This document shows, in pieces, positions 6,837-13,600 of a stretch of DNA of 16,612 nt. Source of the stretch: an uncultured Atopobium sp. (GTDB taxonomy: Bacteria; Actinomycetota; Coriobacteriia; Coriobacteriales; Atopobiaceae); assembly GCA_938041635.1 (NCBI GenBank), contig CALIAD010000153.1, positions 1 to 16,612 on the forward strand. The letters run 5' to 3'. A program made the translations under genes and the position numbers. The notes beneath the pieces are model-generated. The model was not told the origin of the DNA, did not search any database, and saw only the letters and a list, made by a program, of their open reading frames with translations. How positions within the stretch are numbered: the first letter of the stretch is position 1; each line of letters opens with the position of its first letter.

Positions 6837-7430
6837 ATGTCTACAGAAAATCTCAATCAGGTCAACGCCGCAGACACAGAGACAGGATCTGCAGAGCAGG
6901 CACCACGTGTTGTTACTGTTTCAAAGTCTTCAGGTGTTTTGGATGTTACTTCTCTAGTTCTTGTCGCTGTTCTTATTGCCGCAGGTTTTATTCTTAACCT
7001 AACCGTTGGCAAGGCAATTAGTGCTATTGGAATTGGTCCAGAGTTCATTATCGCGTCGTTCTGCCTGGCTATTCTTCTTTTGAAGCCAAACGCTGTTCAG
7101 AGCCTGGTTATTGGTCTTATCGCAGCTACTGTTATTCAGCTGACCACCTCTGTCCCTGGCGCTGATTTTGTTGCAGAGGGCGCGGCTTCACTTGTTATGT
7201 TTGCCTTCACAAGGTCCGCTCTTGCAGATAAGCCAGTAATGCCAGCAATTGGTTCTTTTGTAACCACTCTTATCTCTGGCCTGATTTTTGCTGCCATTGC
7301 TATTCCAGCCAAGGGTGCAACTATTGAGCTTTTCTACGTAATGCTTCCTGTCATCGTGGGAACTGCATTCTTTAATGCTATTGTTGTTCAGGTTCTTGCG
7401 GCTCCTCTTAAGAAGGTTTTGGGCCGATAA
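6837..7430 (+). CDS. ECF transporter S component, TrpP-like, predicted tryptophan binding
   Basis: This 197-residue protein has a hydrophilic N-terminus of about 36 residues and then about six hydrophobic segments (near 37-56, 68-83, 88-105, 113-126, 136-157 and 165-190). That is the size and layout of an ECF substrate-binding S component. The first segment has an AxxxA pattern (A44, A48), the motif by which S components contact EcfT. The middle (GIGPEFIIASFCLAILLL, then LTTSVPG) recalls the TrpP/YhaG tryptophan transporter family of Bacillus from memory; I could not align it. The gene follows a Trp-codon attenuator and precedes ATPase and EcfT genes, so the predicted substrate is tryptophan or a precursor. 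Start ATG at 6837 with AAAGGA 6 nt upstream. Confidence 0.75.
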   Translation: MSTENLNQVNAADTETGSAEQAPRVVTVSKSSGVLDVTSLVLVAVLIAAGFILNLTVGKAISAIGIGPEFIIASFCLAILLLKPNAVQSLVIGLIAATVIQLTTSVPGADFVAEGAASLVMFAFTRSALADKPVMPAIGSFVTTLISGLIFAAIAIPAKGATIELFYVMLPVIVGTAFFNAIVVQVLAAPLKKVLGR

Positions 7431-7465
7431 GTTCTTAGATACGCACATATTTCCTGGAGAACACT

Positions 7466-9391
7466 GTGTCTATTATTGAAGTTCAATCTGTGTCCTATAG
7501 CTATCCTGATAGCTTAGCACGCGCTCTGAATGAACTCTCTCTGAGCGTTCAGGAGGGTGACTTTGTAGGTATTGTTGGCCCTTCTGGTGCAGGTAAGTCT
7601 ACGCTTGCTCTTGCACTCTCTGGTGCCATTCCTCATCACTTTAGAGGTAATTTCTTTGGCAAGATTCTTGTCTCTGGAATGGATACCTGTACGGTTGCCT
7701 TAACTGATATCTCTAAGATTGTGGGATCAATCACCCAAGATATCAATGCGCAGATGGTTGCTTCAATTGTTGAGGATGAGCTTCTTTTTGGTCTTGAGAA
7801 CTTTGCAGTTCCTCATGCAGAGATTCCAGAGCGCATTACCTATGCTCTAGAGACAGTTGGTATTGCCAACCTTCGCTTTAGAGAGATTGCTTCTCTTTCT
7901 GGTGGACAGAAGCAAAAGGTTGCTATAGCAGCACTTTTGGCGCTTCAGCCACAAGTTATGGTGCTTGATGAGCCAACAGCTGCTTTGGATCCGACGTCGT
8001 CAGAGTTAATCTTCCAGACTCTTTCAGAGCTCAACAAAACCAAGGGTATTACGGTTGTGGTGATTGAGCAGAAAGTTGGTCTTCTCGCCAAGTATTGCTC
8101 AAAGATTGCCGTTATGGACAAGGGCTCCATTTGTGCATACGGTAGCGGTGAGGAAGTGTTTTCTCAGGTAGATTTACTGCAAGAGGTTGGCGTTGATGTT
8201 CCTCGTTGCGTGCGCGTCTCAAAGGGCGTCCATGAGCTCTCTCGTCAATCTGAGTATGCTCACTTACTCAGTGAGGCTGACCAGGCTGACTGCGATGAAA
8301 CTGCACTGTCAGTTCAGTCAGTCGCCAAGCAGCTTGCGTGCTGTGTAGGTGCTCTTCAGCACCGCAGCATTTCTCTTACAGAGGGCTCTCAGCCATCAGC
8401 TACTAATGACGTTGAGTTAGCAGGGGAGACATATCTTCCAAAAATAGATGGTCCTGTGGTCGCTGAATCGAGCGGCCCATTTGACAGAATTGGTGTTCTG
8501 CAAGACGCTGACCAGCCAAGCACTCAGTCTGTTCTTGATGTTATTGATGCCACCTTCAAATATCAGGGGAGTACTGATGGCGTTGAGCGCGTCTCTCTCA
8601 GCTTGCACCCTGGCGAGCTTGTGGCACTTGTCGGCCAAAACGGTGCAGGTAAAACAACTCTCACTAAGCTGGTAAATGGCCTGTTGCGTCCTCGATCTGG
8701 AGACATTCAGATTAAGGGTGCATCGTGCAAGGATTGGAAGACGTCGCAGATTGCTCAAAACGTCTCTACACTGTTCCAAAATCCCGATTACCAGATTTGC
8801 AAAGAGAGTGTCCTTGAGGAGATTGCGTTTGGTCTTGAGCTCAAGGCCGTGTCTGCAGAAGATGCTCGCAAGAAAGCGCTTGAAGTAATTGATCGCATGG
8901 GGCTTGATGCGGACGCGTCGCCGTTTATGCTTTCTCGCGGACAGCGTCAGATGGTAGCGCTTGCGTCCGTGGTTGCCTGCGAACCAAATATTCTTGTGCT
9001 TGATGAGCCAACTTCGGGCCTGGATTACAAAGAGTGTATGCAGGTCATGGATATGGTCAAATCACTGTGCGAGAAGGGCTGTGCAGTTCTTATGGTCTGT
9101 CATGACATGGAGGTTGTGCTGGACTTTGCCACAAGAATTGTCGTTATGGCTCATGGTAGCGTGTTAGATGATGGGGAAGTTACACAGATCTTCTCGACAG
9201 ATGAGGTTTTGAAGGAAGCATATGTTGAGGCTCCTCAGATGATTCAGCTGTCAAAGCTTGTAGGGGAGCATGTGGATCCTTCCTTTGCAGGACTTAGCAG
9301 TGCTTCAGAGGTGCTTGGGGCATTGCAGCATCAGTTTGAGATTGCTCGTATTGCAGCCACGCTTAATGGTAAGGAGGCTCCTCGTGGGTAG
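7466..9391 (+). CDS. ECF transporter ATPase, two fused ABC nucleotide-binding domains
   Basis: This 641-residue protein carries both energising ATPases of an ECF transporter in one chain. NBD1 has Walker A GPSGAGKST (38-46), signature LSGGQ (144-148) and Walker B VMVLDEP (164-170). NBD2 has Walker A GQNGAGKTT (390-398), signature LSRGQ (489-493) and Walker B ILVLDEP (509-515). The switch position in NBD1 is Gln (IEQ, Q202), whereas NBD2 keeps His (VCHD, H546). The domains are joined by an unusually long polar segment, roughly residues 240-355, with no recognised motif. Start GTG at 7466 with GGAGA about 6 nt upstream. It lies 35 nt after the S-component gene and overlaps the EcfT gene by 8 nt. 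It acts on the cytoplasmic side, driving EcfT and the S component. Confidence 0.93.
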   Translation: MSIIEVQSVSYSYPDSLARALNELSLSVQEGDFVGIVGPSGAGKSTLALALSGAIPHHFRGNFFGKILVSGMDTCTVALTDISKIVGSITQDINAQMVASIVEDELLFGLENFAVPHAEIPERITYALETVGIANLRFREIASLSGGQKQKVAIAALLALQPQVMVLDEPTAALDPTSSELIFQTLSELNKTKGITVVVIEQKVGLLAKYCSKIAVMDKGSICAYGSGEEVFSQVDLLQEVGVDVPRCVRVSKGVHELSRQSEYAHLLSEADQADCDETALSVQSVAKQLACCVGALQHRSISLTEGSQPSATNDVELAGETYLPKIDGPVVAESSGPFDRIGVLQDADQPSTQSVLDVIDATFKYQGSTDGVERVSLSLHPGELVALVGQNGAGKTTLTKLVNGLLRPRSGDIQIKGASCKDWKTSQIAQNVSTLFQNPDYQICKESVLEEIAFGLELKAVSAEDARKKALEVIDRMGLDADASPFMLSRGQRQMVALASVVACEPNILVLDEPTSGLDYKECMQVMDMVKSLCEKGCAVLMVCHDMEVVLDFATRIVVMAHGSVLDDGEVTQIFSTDEVLKEAYVEAPQMIQLSKLVGEHVDPSFAGLSSASEVLGALQHQFEIARIAATLNGKEAPRG

Positions 9392-10133
9392 TGTTATTGA
9401 TTACACCGAAGGAACAAGCTTCCTTCATAAGGCAAATCCTGTGGCCAAGCTTGTGTTTGCGCTTGAGCTCTTTGTGGCCGCCTTTGCCGCACAGGGAACG
9501 ATTGAGGTACTTGCGGTGCTCGCGCTCACCATTCTTGTGGGAGTTATCTCGCAGAACGCTCAGAAGACTTTTAAGCTGGTATTTGGCTTTGCTGTCTTAG
9601 GTCTTATCTTGTGCGTTGTACAGACACTTGTTGCCCCTGCTGGTCAAACGCTCTTTTTATTCATCACGGTAGGTGGTTTGGAGCGCGGCTTTAACGTCGC
9701 CCTAAAAACAATTGCGCTGGCACTGCCGCTACTTTCTATGCTTTCGCTTATGCGTGTAGAAGACCTCATGAATGCGCTGGTAGAAGTTGCGCATGTCCCA
9801 TACCCCTATGCATTTACCATTGCAACGGTTTTGCGCTTTGTTCCAGTCTTTGCTTCCGAGATGAACCATATCATGGAGGCTCAGATGGCTCGTGGCGTTG
9901 AGTTTGATACCAAAAATCCAATTAAGAAGCTCCAGCTCACCATGCCTTTGATTGTTCCTTTGCTGGTAAGTTCCGTTAAAAAAGCTGATGCTTCGGCACT
10001 TGCGGCTGAGCAGCGAGGTTTCTATTTAAGGAACGCTTCATCTGCATTTAAACGCTATCCTTTGGCTCCAACTGATTTTGCATTGATGGCTTTTGGTGTG
10101 TCGATAATTGTTGTTGTCCTCGTGTTCTCATAA
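9384..10133 (+). CDS. ecfT: ECF transporter transmembrane (T) component
   Basis: This 249-residue EcfT couples ATP hydrolysis in the ATPases to toppling of the S component. The start is GTG at 9384, with AAGGAGG (9371-9377) 6 nt upstream inside the ATPase gene. The frame is open further upstream, but that part overlaps the ATPase without a better start. The N-terminus SVIDYTEGTSFLHKANPVAKL is typical of the family. Hydrophobic segments lie near 22-38, 41-57, 64-82, 88-98, 104-122, and 231-248. The two cytoplasmic coupling motifs are ARG (169-171) and QRG (210-212), which dock into the grooves of the two ATPases. Last gene of the cassette; a 69-nt gap separates it from obgE and I see no terminator in it. 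Confidence 0.9.
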   Translation: MGSVIDYTEGTSFLHKANPVAKLVFALELFVAAFAAQGTIEVLAVLALTILVGVISQNAQKTFKLVFGFAVLGLILCVVQTLVAPAGQTLFLFITVGGLERGFNVALKTIALALPLLSMLSLMRVEDLMNALVEVAHVPYPYAFTIATVLRFVPVFASEMNHIMEAQMARGVEFDTKNPIKKLQLTMPLIVPLLVSSVKKADASALAAEQRGFYLRNASSAFKRYPLAPTDFALMAFGVSIIVVVLVFS

Positions 10134-10202
10134 GAACTTCTCGCGTTTTCACTGTGCTTCGCTGGTAAATGCCGTAACATTAAGGTATTAGAAGGAGGAC
10201 AC

Positions 10203-11651
10203 GTGGAAACTTTCACTGATCTTTGTCATATCAATGTTAAAGGTGGAGACGGCGGCGCAGGCTGCATGTCTTTCCGTCGAGAAGCATATGTTCCAAAAGG
10301 CGGTCCAGACGGTGGCGATGGCGGTCACGGCGGCAATGTTGTCATTGTTGCAGACGCTCAGCTTTCGTCCCTGATTGATTACCGCTACAAACATCATTTT
10401 AAGGCTGAGCGCGGCACTCACGGTAAGGGCGCTCGCCGTCATGGCTCTGACGGACAGGATTTGCTGCTCAAGGTGCCCTTGGGAACTGTTGTGCGAGAGC
10501 TTGATCCAGAAACACAAGAGCCACTCTACGAGATTGCCGATCTTACTTCTCCAGGTGAGCAGGTAGTTGTTGCTCCTGGTGGCAATGGTGGCCGCGGTAA
10601 CATTCACTTTGTCACCTCAGTGAGGCGTGCACCAGCATTTGCCGAGAAGGGCGAGCCAGCCCAAGAGCACTGGATTGAGCTAGAGATGAAGCTCATGGCA
10701 GATGTAGCTCTGGTTGGCATGCCTTCTGTTGGTAAGAGCTCTCTTATTGCACGTATCAGTGCTGCTCGTCCAAAGATTGCTGACTATCCCTTTACCACCC
10801 TTGTTCCAAACTTGGGTGTTGTTCGCGCACAGAACGGTCAGTCGTTTGTCTGCGCGGACGTCCCTGGTCTTATCGAGGGTGCCTCAGAAGGTAAGGGTCT
10901 TGGTCATCAATTCCTTCGTCATATTGAGCGCACAGCGCTTATTGTCCATATGGTTGATGTAACCGGCGGCTATGAAGGCAGAGATCCTGTAGAGGACTAC
11001 CACGCTATTAACGAGGAGCTTAAAGCGTACGCTTCAAAGCTGGCTGATCGTCCTCAGATTGTGGTTGCAAACAAATGCGATATGCCTGGTACAGAAGATG
11101 CTATTGAGGCTCTCAGAAAAGCCGCTGAGGCGGATGGCAGGACTTTCTTTGCTATCTCTACGGTAACTGGTTTAAATCTTGATGATTTTGTTACTACCTG
11201 TGCTGCAGAAGTGGCAGAGCTCCGCAAAGAAATTGCCATTACTACGCCAACGGTTGACCGCAGTGAGGCTTGGGAGCATCAGCGACTTCGCCGTGATAAC
11301 AAGCTTCGCATTGAGCGAGAAGAGCGTCATGCTTGGCGTGTCTCCGGTGGTCAGATTGAGCGTATGGTTATCCAGACCGATTGGGACAATGATGAGGCTG
11401 TGGCATACCTACAGCGTCGTCTTGATCGCATGGGTCTTGAAGTACAGCTGGCAAAGGCTGGTGCAGTTGACGGCGATGAGATTCGCATTCTTGAGCTTAT
11501 CTTTACCTATGAGGATCCAAATAAACCAAATACAGATGGTATAGAGATTCCTGATGAGGACGTCTCAGATCAGCAATTTGAAGATGTTGAGTTTGAAGAG
11601 GCTCCATCTGATCCGTCTCATGTAGCTGAGGCTTCTTCAGAAACTGAGTAG
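10203..11651 (+). CDS. obgE: Obg/CgtA GTPase, 50S ribosome assembly
   Basis: This 482-residue Obg-family GTPase acts in late 50S assembly and stress signalling. The N-terminal Obg fold (about 1-158) is glycine-rich (KGGDGGAGCMSFRRE, GGPDGGDGGHGGNV). The G domain has G1 GMPSVGKSS (172-180), switch I YPFTT (195-199), G3 DVPG (219-222) and G4 NKCD (290-293). An OCT domain follows at about 365-437 (WRVSGGQIERMV, then FTYED). The final 45 residues are a strongly acidic tail. Start GTG at 10203 with AAGGAGGA (10192-10199). It heads obgE-nadD-yqeK-rsfS; in many genomes obg directly follows rpmA, but here the ECF cassette separates them. Confidence 0.97.
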   Translation: METFTDLCHINVKGGDGGAGCMSFRREAYVPKGGPDGGDGGHGGNVVIVADAQLSSLIDYRYKHHFKAERGTHGKGARRHGSDGQDLLLKVPLGTVVRELDPETQEPLYEIADLTSPGEQVVVAPGGNGGRGNIHFVTSVRRAPAFAEKGEPAQEHWIELEMKLMADVALVGMPSVGKSSLIARISAARPKIADYPFTTLVPNLGVVRAQNGQSFVCADVPGLIEGASEGKGLGHQFLRHIERTALIVHMVDVTGGYEGRDPVEDYHAINEELKAYASKLADRPQIVVANKCDMPGTEDAIEALRKAAEADGRTFFAISTVTGLNLDDFVTTCAAEVAELRKEIAITTPTVDRSEAWEHQRLRRDNKLRIEREERHAWRVSGGQIERMVIQTDWDNDEAVAYLQRRLDRMGLEVQLAKAGAVDGDEIRILELIFTYEDPNKPNTDGIEIPDEDVSDQQFEDVEFEEAPSDPSHVAEASSETE

Positions 11652-11654
11652 AGT

Positions 11655-12341
11655 ATGGCAGCCGACGTCTTAAATAACATGCACCCTGGCCTGCCTCGTT
11701 TGGGACAGGATAAAAACCGCACCTATCGTCTGGGAATCATGGGTGGAACCTTTGACCCCATTCATAACGGTCACTTGGTAGCCGCTGAGCAGGCATATGA
11801 TGACCTTGATCTTGATGTGGTTGTCTTTATGCCTGCTGGTCGCCCTGCGTTCAAACAAAATAAGGGAGTTACCAGGGGAGAAGACCGTTACTCAATGACG
11901 CTTCTGGCAACCTCAGATAATCCTCATTTTGTTGCTTCTCGTTTTGAGGTGGATTATGAGGGCATCACCTACACCGCTGATACGCTCAGAAGATTGCGTA
12001 AGGTATATCCCTCTAACGTTGAATTTTTCTTTATTACTGGTGCAGATGCAATTGCTGATATTGTCGCCTGGAAAGATGCACAGACAGTAGCTGAGCTTGC
12101 TCACTTTGTTGCTGCAACGCGTCCTGGTTATGAGCTGAGTCGTGCTCAAAAGGTTATTGCAGACTCACCTTATGACTTCAAGGTAACCTATCTTGAGGTT
12201 CCCGCACTAGCAATCTCATCAAGCTATCTGCGTAGTAGAGTTCAAAATGGTCAGAGCCTCAGATACCTAACTCCCGATTCAGTTACAGGTTACATTCACA
12301 AACATGGGCTTTATGGCGCCGACACAACGCCACTCAATTAA
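11655..12341 (+). CDS. nadD: Nicotinate-nucleotide adenylyltransferase
   Basis: This 228-residue enzyme joins ATP and nicotinate mononucleotide to form deamido-NAD, the late step of NAD synthesis in the cytoplasm. The nucleotidyltransferase signature GGTFDPIHNGH is at 30-40, with YTADT at 106-110 and the C-terminal ISSSYLR at 187-193 (usual form ISSTxIR). The 24 residues before the core are longer than in many homologues. The ATG at 11655 has no clear Shine-Dalgarno and lies 3 nt after the obgE stop, so coupling is likely. An ATG at 11679 or nearby is not better supported. The pairing with yqeK and rsfS is a conserved arrangement. Confidence 0.95.
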   Translation: MAADVLNNMHPGLPRLGQDKNRTYRLGIMGGTFDPIHNGHLVAAEQAYDDLDLDVVVFMPAGRPAFKQNKGVTRGEDRYSMTLLATSDNPHFVASRFEVDYEGITYTADTLRRLRKVYPSNVEFFFITGADAIADIVAWKDAQTVAELAHFVAATRPGYELSRAQKVIADSPYDFKVTYLEVPALAISSSYLRSRVQNGQSLRYLTPDSVTGYIHKHGLYGADTTPLN

Positions 12342-12370
12342 GTGGTCAAGCCAAAGCGACCCGCTGCTCA

Positions 12371-12425
12371 GATTGACATATGCCAGTAACAAGGCAGTGT
12401 CAAACAGGTGGAGATCAGGTTTGAC
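12371..12425 (+). promoter_or_regulatory. Two mutually exclusive hairpins in the nadD-yqeK gap
   Basis: Stem I pairs TTGACA (12373-12378) with TGTCAA (12398-12403) and, inside it, TGCC (12381-12384) with GGCA (12393-12396), loop AGTAACAA. Stem II pairs GTCAAAC (12399-12405) with GTTTGAC (12419-12425), loop 13 nt. The two share TGTCAA. There is no T-run and the yqeK Shine-Dalgarno is outside both stems. It could be an RNA switch, a processing site or a repressor operator with three TTGAC half-sites. Confidence 0.4.
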
Positions 12426-12445
12426 TCAATAATTTGTAGGACATA

Positions 12446-13084
12446 ATGGAAAGAACACTTATAGCAAAAGATATTGTCTACACCGCAGAACAACAGGCGC
12501 TTATTGATCAGCTTGAGTCTGATTTGAAGAGTCATATGTATCACAAGAACCCTAAGCGTTTTGCGCATTCTATCTCTGTGGGACATTGTGCAGAAACGCT
12601 TGCGCAGGCTTATGGTGCAGATATGTTGAGCGCTCGCGTTGCAGGTATTTTGCATGATTGGGAGAAACTTCTTCCTGATGCAGAAACCATTGAACTGGCA
12701 GAGCGCTTTCATATCCAGACAGAAGCTCCTTATCAGAAAATTGTTGGACTCTTACATGGTCCTCTCGCTGCAAAAACGCTGCCAGCCATCTATCCTTGGC
12801 TTTCTGAGCAGATTCTCAGCGCCATTCAGAAACACACTGCGGGCGACCGTCAGATGAGCAAGCTAGACAAAATCTTGTATGTAGCTGATCTTATTGAGCC
12901 TCTGCGTCCAAACTTTACATCGGTCGAAGAAGCAAGAAACGTATATTTACGTGGCGGTTCTCTCGATGAACTTTATGAGACGGCGTTTTGTAGCGTTATG
13001 ATGTATGTGATTTCATCAAGGAGTTATTTGTATCCAAACTCAATTGCCCTATACAATGAGATGATTGAGAAGACATCTAAGTAG
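12446..13084 (+). CDS. yqeK: YqeK-family HD-domain hydrolase, symmetrical diadenosine tetraphosphatase
   Basis: This 212-residue protein is an HD-superfamily metal hydrolase of the YqeK family, members of which cleave Ap4A symmetrically to two ADP. Metal-binding positions can be read as H41 (RFAHSISV), H70-D71 (AGILHDWEK), H104 (LLHGPLAAK), H130 (AIQKHTAGD) and D148 (LYVADLIEP). The block MSKLDKILYVADLIEPLRP is characteristic. The start at ATG 12446 has TAGGA (12437-12441) upstream. It lies 104 nt after nadD, a gap that contains the alternating hairpins. Most likely it clears the alarmone Ap4A in the cytoplasm. Confidence 0.92.
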   Translation: MERTLIAKDIVYTAEQQALIDQLESDLKSHMYHKNPKRFAHSISVGHCAETLAQAYGADMLSARVAGILHDWEKLLPDAETIELAERFHIQTEAPYQKIVGLLHGPLAAKTLPAIYPWLSEQILSAIQKHTAGDRQMSKLDKILYVADLIEPLRPNFTSVEEARNVYLRGGSLDELYETAFCSVMMYVISSRSYLYPNSIALYNEMIEKTSK

Positions 13085-13113
13085 CTTGGCTACATGAGAA
13101 AACGGAGAAATTC

Positions 13114-13590
13114 ATGGCTGTAACTTCACTTGAGCTTGCAAAGACTGCTGCAATTGCTGCAGATCAAAAGAAAGCTGAAGATATTCTTGTACTAGACCTT
13201 ACTGGTCTCAGTGACGTCTGCGATTACTTTGTTATCTGCACTGGTGGAAATGCTCGTTTGGCTGACGCTATTGTTGATGAGGTTCGCGAGAAGGTCACGG
13301 CAAACTGCGGCATTCGTCCAATTTCTACTGAGGGTCGCGACGGTCTCAATTGGATTCTTATTGATTACGGTTCAGTTGTTGTTCACGTATTCCAGCCTGA
13401 GGTAAGGTCCTACTATCGTCTTGAGCGACTTTGGGCAGACGCTCCTCGTGTAGAGCTAGATATTGAGGGTGCTATGACTTCTGAGATTCCTTATGCCGAT
13501 CTTCCAGAGGATGCTTTGGCTCCAGCCTTTGAGCTTTCCGAGGATGACTTGGTAGACAATCTTCCAGAATCTGCTGATCCTACTGAGTAG
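13114..13590 (+). CDS. rsfS: Ribosome silencing factor RsfS
   Basis: This 158-residue RsfS/Iojap-family protein binds L14 and blocks joining of the 30S and 50S subunits when nutrients are scarce. The core at about 20-115 shows DILVLDLTGLSDVCDYFVI, STEGRDGLNWILIDYG and VVHVFQPEVRSYYRLERLW, all family signatures. After about residue 115 there is an acidic tail of roughly 40 residues, longer than the E. coli protein. Start ATG at 13114 with CGGAGA (13103-13108). It is the last gene of the obgE operon and converges on dinB with a 10-bp gap between the two stop codons. Confidence 0.95.
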   Translation: MAVTSLELAKTAAIAADQKKAEDILVLDLTGLSDVCDYFVICTGGNARLADAIVDEVREKVTANCGIRPISTEGRDGLNWILIDYGSVVVHVFQPEVRSYYRLERLWADAPRVELDIEGAMTSEIPYADLPEDALAPAFELSEDDLVDNLPESADPTE

Positions 13591-13600
13591 TGCTGGTGTA

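Noticed and set aside
6742..6957. Open frame starting just after the attenuator and overlapping the S component
   Set aside because: No Shine-Dalgarno, starts in the terminator T-run, and overlaps a well-supported gene in another frame.
9270..9383. Upstream extension of the EcfT reading frame
   Set aside because: It overlaps the ATPase 3' end; AAGGAGG at 9371-9377 points to GTG 9384 and the EcfT signature begins there.
12373..12401. TTGACA in the nadD-yqeK gap as a promoter -35
   Set aside because: The 17-bp spaced -10 would be AGTGTC, a poor match; the TTGACA is better explained as part of a hairpin arm.
12421..12449. TTGACT/TAATGG as a yqeK promoter
   Set aside because: The -10 would overlap the yqeK ATG, so transcription would start inside the gene.
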